From Rhizobacter sp. (GTDB taxonomy: Bacteria; Pseudomonadota; Gammaproteobacteria; Burkholderiales; Burkholderiaceae_C): a stretch of 9,129 nt of DNA. The position numbers were made by a program, and so were the translations under genes. Under the pieces are notes generated by a model that was not told where the DNA came from, did not search any database, and worked only from the letters and a program-made list of their open reading frames with translations. Where the stretch lies: assembly GCA_025359585.1 (NCBI GenBank), contig JANYFX010000519.1, positions 1 to 9,129 of the forward strand, written 5' to 3'. Every line of letters begins with the position of its first letter. Within the stretch, counting starts at the first letter, position 1. This document shows, piece after piece, positions 1-7,668 of this stretch.

Positions 1-139
1 AGGCCTGCTCCGACACGTCGTCCTGCGGCAGCACCGGCCGCAGCGTGGCGCGCTGGCCGTTGCGCAGGTTCCAGCTTTCGATCAGCTGGGTCGGGTAGCG
101 GTGGATCCGGTACGGGGCGGTGGCGATCTGGGTCTGCAT
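1..139 (-). CDS. GNAT-family N-acetyltransferase, N-terminal fragment
   Basis: The minus-strand frame opens with ATG at 137-139 and runs off the left window edge, so only the first 46 residues are visible. An AGGAG Shine-Dalgarno (complement of 146-150) lies 6 bases before the ATG and fixes the start. The visible protein begins MQTQIATAPYRIHRYP and reaches the segment NGQRATLRPVLPQDD. That segment resembles the first strand and loop of GNAT acetyltransferases, where 'LRPxxPxD' is followed by a receptor-like fold that binds acetyl-CoA. The acetyl-CoA-binding motif itself is outside the window, so the substrate cannot be named. A TGTG-N7-CACA palindrome is centred about 109 bases upstream of the start, so the gene is a likely target of the neighbouring Crp-type regulator. 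The family call rests on a short stretch and is moderate in confidence. Confidence 0.6.
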   Translation of the reverse strand, partial: MQTQIATAPYRIHRYPTQLIESWNLRNGQRATLRPVLPQDDVSEQA

Positions 140-236
140 GCTCGGCTCCTGGGTTCTGGCCCCGTGCCAAGTGGCGGATCGGGTGAACCCAATGTAGGAA
201 TCGAGCGCCGTTCGGTCGCTGCAGGAATCGGCATCG

Positions 237-259
237 GCGGTGTGCGAAATTCACACCGC
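237..259. promoter_or_regulatory. Palindromic Crp-like operator, site 1
   Basis: The arms GCGGTGTG (237-244) and CACACCGC (252-259) are perfect inverted repeats of 8 bases around the 7-base centre CGAAATT. The core TGTG-N7-CACA at 241-255 resembles the Crp consensus TGTGA-N6-TCACA but is one base shorter in the middle. The site lies in the gap between the 3' end of CRP1 and the start of the acetyltransferase gene, so it most likely controls the latter. Site 2 at 950-968 has the same core spacing. Which protein binds is inference. Confidence 0.65.
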
Positions 260-278
260 GCCGAGCACTCCTTCGCCG

Positions 279-923
279 CTACCAGGCGGCCGGCGGCTTT
301 TTCAGGAGGGTGATGCGGCCCGCTTCGCTGCGCACGTAACCCCCGGCCACCAGGTCCTTGAAGATGCGGCTGACCATCTCGCGCGACGAGCCGACGCGCT
401 CGGCGATGTCTTGCTGCGTCAGGCGCTCGGTCACCACGCGCGGCGCGCTGTCGTCGCCGGGTGCCAGCTGCTGCAGCAGGCCGACGACGCGGCCGTACAC
501 GTCCTGCAGCGCCAGGCTTTTCACGCTGTCGGTCGCCTGGCGCACCCGTTTGATCAGCTTGTGGATCAGGTGCTGCGCGAAGTCGGGGTGCGCGGTGATG
601 AACGCACGCAGGTTGGCGGCGGTGACGAGCGAGCAGGTCGTCGGCTCCATCGTCATCACCGAGGCGCTGCGCACGCCACCGTCGAGCGCGAGCTCGCCCA
701 CGTATTCGCCGGCGCCGTGGGTCGTGATGATCACTTCCTTGCCGGCTTCGTTGGCGGCGTAGACCTTCACACGCCCGCTGAGCACGATGAACAGCGTGTC
801 GGCAGTGTCGCCCTCGTTGATGATCACCGCGTGCGCCGGGTAGCGCTTCACGCCGCCCTGTGCGGCGATGCGTTGCAGCAGTGGCTGGTCGAGTGCGTCG
901 GCAGAAGCAGCGGGCTTGGGCAT
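279..923 (-). CDS. Crp/Fnr-family cyclic-nucleotide-type transcription regulator (CRP1)
   Basis: This cytoplasmic DNA-binding protein has 214 residues, close to the usual length of the family. Residues about 12-125 form the cyclic-nucleotide-binding beta-roll. The pocket keeps the Glu of the GEL motif (E77) and the Arg-Ser pair (R85, S86) that hold the ligand phosphate and ribose in E. coli Crp. In the long helix the positions of Crp Thr127 and Ser128 are Ala130 and Thr131, so the base preference is uncertain. Residues about 168-197 are the winged helix-turn-helix. Its recognition helix SREMVSR carries the Arg-Glu-xxx-Arg pattern (R181, E182, R186) that reads TGTGA half-sites in Crp. There is no N-terminal cysteine cluster, so it is not an oxygen-sensing Fnr. 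I chose the ATG at 923 because homology starts just after it and the longer frame would run through the operator at 950-968. No Shine-Dalgarno is seen. It is divergent from the LuxR gene and probably autoregulated. Confidence 0.9.
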   Translation of the reverse strand: MPKPAASADALDQPLLQRIAAQGGVKRYPAHAVIINEGDTADTLFIVLSGRVKVYAANEAGKEVIITTHGAGEYVGELALDGGVRSASVMTMEPTTCSLVTAANLRAFITAHPDFAQHLIHKLIKRVRQATDSVKSLALQDVYGRVVGLLQQLAPGDDSAPRVVTERLTQQDIAERVGSSREMVSRIFKDLVAGGYVRSEAGRITLLKKPPAAW

Positions 924-929
924 GCCGGG

Positions 930-957
930 ATTGTCGCGCGGCCGGTGGCGATGTGAA
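930..957 (-). promoter_or_regulatory. Candidate promoter of CRP1
   Basis: Read on the minus strand, TTCACA (957-952) is followed after 16 bases by GACAAT (935-930). These are fair matches to the sigma-70 -35 and -10 boxes. Transcription would begin near 923, at the start codon itself, which would make the message leaderless and fits the lack of a Shine-Dalgarno. The -35 box lies inside the palindrome at 950-968, so a bound dimer would block polymerase, giving autorepression. This is prediction only. Confidence 0.3.
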
Positions 958-968
958 TATTTCACATC
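950..968. promoter_or_regulatory. Palindromic Crp-like operator, site 2
   Basis: The arms GATGTGAA (950-957) and TTCACATC (961-968) are perfect inverted repeats around the 3-base centre TAT. The core is TGTG-N7-CACA at 952-966, the same spacing as site 1. It lies 27 bases upstream of the CRP1 start and 93 bases upstream of the divergent LuxR-type gene, so it can serve both promoters. Given the Crp-like recognition helix of the adjacent regulator, autoregulation is the simplest reading. Binding is inferred, not shown. Confidence 0.7.
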
Positions 969-1060
969 CGCAACGGGCCGATTGCCCAGCGGCCCGCCGC
1001 CTCGATTTCTAAAGTTGCTCCCATGTTCTGCGCCGCAGGGCATGCACAGGAGAGAGAACA

Positions 1061-1759
1061 ATGAACATGGCCAACTTCGAGAACCGCAATGGCAGCGCCG
1101 CGCACCCGATCACCCAGGCATTCACCGGCGGCCCGGGCCACCTCGGGCCGATGGCCGGGGTGCTGGTTCGCATGCTCGACGAAATCGACTACGGGCTCTT
1201 GCTCGTCACGGCGGGTGGCGTTTTGCGCTTCGCGAACCAGCTGGCGCTGCGGGCGCTCAGCGGCGGCAGCGCGCTGCGGCTGGCGAGCGGCACGGTGTTC
1301 GCCTCGCACGACACCGAGCAGGCCTTGCTTCGCACGGCGCTCGGCGAAGCCGCCCGCGGGCTGCGCCGGCTGCTCACGCTCAACCAGGCGGGCACGAACA
1401 CGTCGGTCGCCGTGTTGCCGCTGCCGGCCCAGGACAGCGGCTTCGACGCCGAAGCGGCGGCCGAGCCGCTGGTGATGCTGGTGCTCGGCAAACAGAGCGC
1501 GAACCAGACGCTGACGCTCGACTTCTTCGCCCGCACCCACAAGCTCACGTCCGCCGAAACAGCGGTGTTGCGCGCGCTGTGTGCCGGCCAAAGCCCGAAG
1601 CAGGCGGCCGTGAGCCTGTGCGTGGCGATCTCGACCATTCGCACGCAGATCGGCAGCATCCGCCTGAAAACCCAGGCCACGAGCATTCGTGACCTGGCGG
1701 ACAAGGTGGCGGCACTGCCGCCGATCACACCGGCGATGAAAGCGGCGGTGTGCCACTGA
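1061..1759 (+). CDS. PAS-like sensor / LuxR-type helix-turn-helix regulator
   Basis: The protein has 232 residues. Residues about 34-145 resemble a PAS fold: 'LDEIDYGLLLVTAGGVLRFANQ' has the pattern of a PAS N-terminal strand and helix, though no ligand can be named. Residues about 161-217 are a LuxR-type (GerE) DNA-binding domain, starting LTSAETAVLRAL and containing the AISTIRTQI recognition region. There is no receiver domain with a phospho-acceptor Asp, so this is a one-component regulator. AGGAGAG at 1048-1054 is a good Shine-Dalgarno 6 bases from the ATG and fixes the start. The gene is divergent from CRP1 and shares the intergenic region holding operator site 2, so CRP1 or CRP2 probably regulates it. 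A weak -10-like TAAAGT at 1010-1015 would put the operator about 63 bases upstream of the transcription start. The genes it controls cannot be read from this window. Confidence 0.8.
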   Translation: MNMANFENRNGSAAHPITQAFTGGPGHLGPMAGVLVRMLDEIDYGLLLVTAGGVLRFANQLALRALSGGSALRLASGTVFASHDTEQALLRTALGEAARGLRRLLTLNQAGTNTSVAVLPLPAQDSGFDAEAAAEPLVMLVLGKQSANQTLTLDFFARTHKLTSAETAVLRALCAGQSPKQAAVSLCVAISTIRTQIGSIRLKTQATSIRDLADKVAALPPITPAMKAAVCH

Positions 1760-1881
1760 CGCAGAACGCTGAAGCGCCGGCGGCAGCGAACGCGGCCGGT
1801 ACCCCGTTTTGCACAGCGGCGTGCTAGAGTTTTTGCGTCGTCGGGCCATCCCGCCCACGCGCGACCTCTGGCCCGCCCGCG

Positions 1882-2532
1882 ATGGATGCACCGCTCGACC
1901 CGTTCCCGCCCCACCTCGTCGTCAGCGACTCGCTGCGTGCGCTCGCGCGGCGTGGCGAAGTGCGCCAGTACCGCAAGGGCGTGGTGCTGATCGACGAAGG
2001 CGACCGCAGCGACCAGCTCTACATCGTGCTGAGCGGTTGCGTGAAGGCTTATTCCACCGACAACCGCGACCGCGAGATCACCTACGGAAGCTACGGCCCC
2101 GGCGAGTACCTGGGCGAGATGAGCCTGGACGGCGGCCCACGCTCGGCCTCGGTGATCACGCTCGAGGCCACGCGCTGCGCGGTCGTCACGCGGCACACGC
2201 TGCGCGAGCACTTTTCGGCCCACCCCGACTTCGCCTTCGAGCTGCTCGAACGTGTGATCCGGCGTGCCCGCGTATTGACCGAAAACGCGCGCGGCCTGGC
2301 CTTGCTCGACGTGTACGGCCGGCTGGTGCGGGTGCTGAACACGCTGGCCATCGAGGGCGCCGACGGCCGCCGCGTGATCGCACCGCGGCCGACCCACCAG
2401 GAGCTGGCGAGCCGCGCCGGCTCCTCGCGCGAGATGGTCAGCAAGCTGATGAAAGACCTGGTGCGTGGCGGCTACGTGCGCGAAGAAGGCCGCACGCTGG
2501 TGATCGAGCGCACGCTGCCTTCAAGCTGGTGA
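1882..2532 (+). CDS. Crp/Fnr-family cyclic-nucleotide-type transcription regulator (CRP2)
   Basis: A 216-residue paralogue of CRP1, alike at roughly half of aligned positions. The cyclic-nucleotide beta-roll (about 16-127) keeps pocket residues E79, R87 and S88. In the long helix Leu132-Thr133 stand where E. coli Crp has Thr127-Ser128, so the ligand may be cAMP, cGMP or something else. The helix-turn-helix (about 170-199) has recognition helix SREMVSK, with Lys188 in place of the Arg of Crp and CRP1. The two proteins may therefore recognise overlapping operators. There is no Fnr-type cysteine cluster. The start is the first ATG before homology; no Shine-Dalgarno is visible, so weak or leaderless initiation is possible. 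No clear palindrome lies in the 122-base gap after the LuxR gene, so co-transcription with that gene is possible. The 3' end overlaps the convergent cyclase gene by 12 bases. Its closeness to a nucleotide cyclase suggests it senses that enzyme's product, which is inference. Confidence 0.88.
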   Translation: MDAPLDPFPPHLVVSDSLRALARRGEVRQYRKGVVLIDEGDRSDQLYIVLSGCVKAYSTDNRDREITYGSYGPGEYLGEMSLDGGPRSASVITLEATRCAVVTRHTLREHFSAHPDFAFELLERVIRRARVLTENARGLALLDVYGRLVRVLNTLAIEGADGRRVIAPRPTHQELASRAGSSREMVSKLMKDLVRGGYVREEGRTLVIERTLPSSW

Positions 2533-3696
2533 GCCGCGCCTGCGCTGCAGCCGGTGGCAGCGCACCGGCTGCGCAAAACCCTTGAGCGCCAGGTCGTCGC
2601 AGACAGCCGTGAAGCCGAGCCCCCGCAGATCGGCCCAGACCTCGGCCGACACCACCACCTCGCCGGCCCGCGCTTCGGCGCACAAACGCGCCGCCAGGTT
2701 GGTGACGCTGCCGATCGCGGCGTAGTCGAGCCGGCTGTCGAAGCCGATCGCGCCGAGCGTGGCCACGCCTTTGGCGATGCCGATGCCGACACCCGTCGGC
2801 CCGTGCTGCTCGGCCCAGGCCGATTGAAGCGTGGCCACCGCATCGCACATCGCCACGCCGAGGCTCACCGCCTGCAGCGCGTGGTCGGGCGTGGGGTCGG
2901 GGTCGTTGAAGAACACCATCATGCCGTCGCCGGTGAAACGCTCCAGCGTGCCGTCGAAGCGGAAGATCAGCTCGCCCATCGCGGCGTGGAATTCGCGCAG
3001 CACCGTCATCACGGTCTCGGCCGGCTGCGTCTCGGCAAAGGCCGTGAAGCCGCGCAGGTCGGCGAACAGCACCGAGACCTCGCGGCGGTGGCTCAGCAGC
3101 AGATCGTCGCGCCCGTCACCGAGCAGCTTGGCGGCCAGGCGCGGCGAGAAAAAGCGCTTGAGCCCGGCCAGGCGCTCGATCTCTTCGAGCTTGTCTTGCA
3201 CCCGCTGCTCGAGCAAGGCCGACCAGCGCGCCAGCTCGTTGCGCTGGCTCGTCACCTGATCGTAGAGCGACTTCACGCGCAGCAGCGAACGCACGCGCGC
3301 GAACAACTCGGCCTGCACCAGCGGCTTGCTGAGGAAGTCATCGGCGCCGGCCTCCAGGCCCTTGATGCGCTCTTCTTTCGGGTCGAGCGAGGTGACGAGC
3401 ACGATCGGCGTGGCCTCGAACATCGGCTGGCTGCGCAGACGGCGGCAGACCTCGAAGCCGTCCATGCCGGGCATCACCACGTCGAGCAGGATCAGGTCGG
3501 GCTGCACCCGCGCGGCGAGCGCGAGCGCGTCTTCGCCGTTGAAGGCCTGCTCGGTGCGGTAGCCGCATTTGACCGACAGCAGGTCCGACAGCAAACGCAC
3601 GTTCTGCTCGACATCGTCGACGATCAGAACGCACGGGGCGATTTCGGCGCGCGCCGTGTCGGCTTCGCGAAGAAGTGGTGGCGGTGGTTTGTTCAT
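2521..3696 (-). CDS. Response regulator fused to class III adenylate/guanylate cyclase
   Basis: The 391-residue protein is cytoplasmic, with no membrane segments. Residues about 21-140 are a receiver domain with acidic pair D27-D28, phospho-acceptor D72 (LILLDVVMPG), T102 and K124. Residues about 145-185 are charged and likely a coiled-coil linker. Residues about 203-375 are a class III cyclase domain that would make a cyclic nucleotide from ATP or GTP. Metal-binding aspartates are D212 (FADLRGF) and D257 (FTGDGMM). The transition-state Asn and Arg are N333 and R337 (TNLAARL). The base-selecting positions are atypical: R253 replaces the Lys of adenylate or Glu of guanylate cyclases, and A326 replaces the Asp or Cys. 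Product identity is therefore open, although cAMP is commonest in bacteria. The gene starts 3 bases after the stop of the upstream response regulator and is surely co-translated with it. It ends overlapping CRP2. Phosphorylation of D72 by the upstream kinase probably controls cyclase activity. Confidence 0.92.
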   Translation of the reverse strand: MNKPPPPLLREADTARAEIAPCVLIVDDVEQNVRLLSDLLSVKCGYRTEQAFNGEDALALAARVQPDLILLDVVMPGMDGFEVCRRLRSQPMFEATPIVLVTSLDPKEERIKGLEAGADDFLSKPLVQAELFARVRSLLRVKSLYDQVTSQRNELARWSALLEQRVQDKLEEIERLAGLKRFFSPRLAAKLLGDGRDDLLLSHRREVSVLFADLRGFTAFAETQPAETVMTVLREFHAAMGELIFRFDGTLERFTGDGMMVFFNDPDPTPDHALQAVSLGVAMCDAVATLQSAWAEQHGPTGVGIGIAKGVATLGAIGFDSRLDYAAIGSVTNLAARLCAEARAGEVVVSAEVWADLRGLGFTAVCDDLALKGFAQPVRCHRLQRRRGSPA

Positions 3697-3699
3697 GGT

Positions 3700-4073
3700 T
3701 CAACCGGCGGGGCCAGCCAGCGCCGCGGCCACCCGCTGCACCAGTTCCTTGATCGCGAGCGGTTTGGCCATGAAGCCGTCGAAGCCTTCCTGCATCAGGC
3801 TGCTGCGTTCGTCGGGCATGACCGACGCCGTCATCGCGATCACCGGCACCTCGCCCCAACCCGGCAGCACGCGCAGTGCCTTGAAAGTGTCGACCCCGCT
3901 GATGCCCGGCAGCTGGATGTCGAGCAGCGCCAGATCGTACGAGCCGGCCCGCGCCAGCACGAGCGCTTCTTCGCCGCTGCCGGCGCGTGTCACGGTGTGG
4001 CCCTGGTGCACGAGCACGTCGCAGGCCAGGCGCCGGCTCTTCTCGTCGTCATCGACCACGAGGATGTGCGCAT

Positions 4074-4077
<4 letters not shown>
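3700..4077 (-). CDS. Single-domain response regulator (receiver only)
   Basis: A 125-residue receiver domain with no output domain. Acidic pocket residues are at D9-D11 (VVDDD), the phospho-acceptor is D53 (LALLDIQLPG), the switch Thr is T83 and the conserved Lys is K105 (MAKPL). The start ATG at 4077-4075 overlaps the stop of the histidine kinase in the 4-base pattern ATGA. A GAGGG-like Shine-Dalgarno lies just before it, so translation is coupled. The sequence resembles the CheY-like receivers found beside hybrid kinases ('DIQLPGISG', 'MTASVMPDE'). It may act as a phosphate sink, a competing receiver, or a relay step between the kinase and the receiver-cyclase; the sequence does not decide between these. 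Confidence 0.92.
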
Positions 4078-5902
<1,825 letters not shown>

Positions 5903-5906
<4 letters not shown>

Positions 5907-7033
5907 CGCCCCTCGCCGAGGAGGACCTCGTCGGCACGGCGCAGCAGTGTCAACGAAGGTTGAAGCCCCTGTGCCGCGGCAGCGGCGGCGTTGACCGTGA
6001 GGCGAAAGCCGCGCGGCACCTGGATCGGCAGCGTCGCAGGTGCCCGGCCACCGAGAACCCGCAAGAGCATGTCGATGACGGCGCGATCGTCGCTCGCATC
6101 GAGAATCGGCTCGAGCGCCATCACCCCTCCAAGCTTGGCGAACATTCTCTTGCCGAAGATGGCAGGCCGCCGTGCGGCGGCGACTTCGGCGACGAGTTCA
6201 CGCGCGTGGAGCGCGTAGAGCCCTTGATAGGCAAACACGAAGCCGATGTCCTCGCGGCCGGCAGCGAGTGGGCCGAGCAGCTTGAAGTCGGCAGCCTGGC
6301 ACAGCAACATGAACTTGACCTGCACACCCAGCCGCCGGCCCTGTTCAAGCACAGCCGGCGTTTGCTGCAGCCATTCGAGGTCCTTGTCGAACTCGCGCAA
6401 ACCTGGGTGGCAAGGCGGTTCGGGCGGTTTTGGGTTGCGCCCGTTCGGACCACAGTCCGGCACGTAATAGCTCGATCCGGCGACCATGAGGTAGAGAGTC
6501 CGCAAGCCAGGAAAGGCGTCGACCAGTGCCTCCATCATCTTGACGTCGTCGTCAGGCAAATAGTCCATGTAGCCGGTGGCGTTGCGGCCAGGCCGTTGCA
6601 TGGAATCGGCCAGGCACATTTGCACCGGATCCGCTTCACCGACGAACACGATCGGCACTGTGGCGTCTTCCCTCTGAATCGCTCTCGCCAGGCCAACGCT
6701 CGTTGCGAAGACCGCGCGATATCGAGGCAGCTCCGATCGCAGCCGCCTGGCGATGTCGGCCGAGGTGGCACCCAGCGCAAACGTTCTCACATCGACGGGA
6801 ATGTGGATGGGCTCACCTCCGCCGGACGCGTCGACGGGTCTGGTCTTCAGCGTCTCGACCACTTGTCGGACAACCGGCACGTTCGGCGCCGTAACCACCA
6901 GCAGCCCGCGCTCAATGGCGGTTGCATGGATCGGCGCTTGAACCAGCCCCGCCGCCAGCGCCACGGAAAAGCACGCAAGCCGCCCTGCGCAAGCCCTCGC
7001 AGGCGATGTTGCCGAAGCTCGTGCGTCGCTCAT
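5903..7033 (-). CDS. Periplasmic ABC_sub_bind-type ligand-binding protein, probable sensor partner of the kinase
   Basis: The 376-residue protein resembles the ABC_sub_bind (PF04392-like) family of periplasmic binding proteins. A signal peptide is likely: positive residues up to R18, hydrophobic core about 19-33, cleavage probably near HATA-IERG (39/40). Family hallmarks are 'VPIVFVGEADPVQ' (126-138), 'NATGYMDYLPDDDVKMMEAL' (151-170), 'FPGLRTLYLM' (174-183), and a C-terminal stretch around 334-371 with 'LPIQVPRGFRL' and 'LLRRADEVL'. The insert 189-212 holds two cysteines (C194, C208) that could form a disulphide. No permease or ATPase gene is adjacent on the visible side, and the gene is fused by a 4-base overlap to a sensor kinase. 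A sensory rather than transport role is therefore likely. The ligand cannot be read; relatives have been linked to amino acids and related small molecules. The start ATG at 7033 has no clear Shine-Dalgarno. A stem-loop lies 26 bases upstream. Confidence 0.88.
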
Positions 7034-7058
7034 AGATTGGTGCTGCTTGATCTTTGCT

Positions 7059-7082
7059 TCGCCGCCCGATGCGCGGCGGCGA
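7059..7082 (-). other. Perfect 8-bp stem-loop between the small gene and the signalling operon
   Basis: TCGCCGCC (7059-7066) and GGCGGCGA (7075-7082) are exact inverted repeats around an 8-base loop. On the minus strand the hairpin sits after the stop of the upstream 105-residue gene and 26 bases before the binding-protein ATG. No run of T follows it on either strand, so it does not look like a standard intrinsic terminator. It could stabilise or process a shared transcript, or hinder translation of the binding protein. Confidence 0.4.
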
Positions 7083-7142
7083 CTATCGAAGGCCGCTCCG
7101 GTCGTCTGGCAGCTGCAGCAAGGGTGGTTGCAACATCGAGCG

Positions 7143-7460
7143 CTAGTACTGAAATGTGTGGGTCAGCTTCCCGGCAGGGTTCAGCCAGTCGTGCTCCGCG
7201 CTGATCCAAGCCTTCGCGTTGAACTCTGCATCTTCCGGGCTGCTGCCCGCAAACGAGAGAACATACTTTTCCGTCGTTGTCGGCGCATTCAGAATGGCCT
7301 CGACGGCTTGCCCGTTCTGGAACGAAACCAGACCACTGCCCGTGCAGTTCGGGCAGCCTCCCAGCACTTGACCGAAGCTCGACTTTTGTGCCACTTCGTC
7401 CTGAGTCAGCGCGAGCTTCCGACGGCCCCCGTAGCCGATGATGATCACCATGCAAGGCAT
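7143..7460 (-). CDS. Uncharacterised 105-residue protein with CPNCTGSG motif (paralogue A)
   Basis: I do not recognise this family. The start at 7460 is set by an AGGAG Shine-Dalgarno (complement of 7469-7473) 8 bases upstream, and by exact co-linearity with paralogue B. The protein has no signal peptide or membrane helix. It begins with a hydrophobic strand ending in Gly-Tyr-Gly (MPCMVIIIGYG). A Gly-Gly-Cys-Pro-Asn-Cys-Thr-Gly-Ser-Gly segment follows at 34-43; its CxxCxGxG form resembles one half-knuckle of a DnaJ-type zinc finger and could bind zinc or be redox-active, perhaps as a dimer. Next come 'EKYVLSFAGS' (64-73) and 'NAKAWISAEHDWLN' (81-94), a likely helix, and an aromatic end TFQY. 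Identity to B is about 59 of 105 residues. It lies 109 bases upstream of the binding-protein gene on the same strand, so it may belong to the same transcription unit. Confidence 0.8.
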   Translation of the reverse strand: MPCMVIIIGYGGRRKLALTQDEVAQKSSFGQVLGGCPNCTGSGLVSFQNGQAVEAILNAPTTTEKYVLSFAGSSPEDAEFNAKAWISAEHDWLNPAGKLTHTFQY

Positions 7461-7668
7461 ATTTTTCGCTCCTGGATTGTGGGCACGCTGAACATGCAGC
7501 CGCCTTCGCAGCGCCCGCGCGAAGATCTCCGTCGAAGGTATTGACAACGCGCCCCGCGACGGCTTCCGCGATGATGGCGGAAACGTCCGCAGTCGGACAG
7601 CATCTCGTCACTTGCTGCCACCGCGCGCGCCGGTGACGACGCTCCGCGCTCAACGATCGAGTCCAAGG

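Noticed and set aside
34..43. Full DnaJ-type zinc-binding domain in the small paralogues (protein residues 34-43)
   Set aside because: DnaJ needs four CxxCxGxG repeats; each of these proteins has only one, so only the local motif is similar.
279..923. Oxygen-sensing Fnr rather than a Crp-type regulator
   Set aside because: There is no N-terminal cysteine cluster for an iron-sulphur centre (only Cys97 in CRP1), and the cyclic-nucleotide pocket residues are present.
1010..1032. TAAAGTT before the LuxR gene as a flagellar sigma-28 promoter
   Set aside because: The second box (GCCGATAA) is absent at the required distance of about 11 bases.
924..1061. Longer start for CRP1 at 1061 on the minus strand
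   Set aside because: The extra 46 residues have no similarity to the family and would place the palindromic operator inside the coding region. The ATG at 923 gives the normal length.
1745..1766. A third copy of the operator at the 3' end of the LuxR gene, upstream of CRP2
   Set aside because: The left half GCGGTGTG matches site 1 exactly, but the right half (CGCAGAAC instead of CACACCGC) is poor, and the match lies largely in coding sequence.
7201..7380. Lower GC in paralogue A (about 59% by hand count) as a sign of recent transfer
   Set aside because: Samples of the kinase sensor region and binding-protein gene are also about 60%, and a sample of paralogue B is about 68%, so there is no clean boundary.
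7541..7569. TTGACA on the plus strand at 7541-7546 as a promoter
   Set aside because: No -10 box is present 16-18 bases downstream, and no plus-strand gene follows.
7585..7598. Small hairpin GTCCG-CAGT-CGGAC between the two small paralogues as a terminator
   Set aside because: The stem is only 5 bp with no T-run on either strand, so it could easily be chance.
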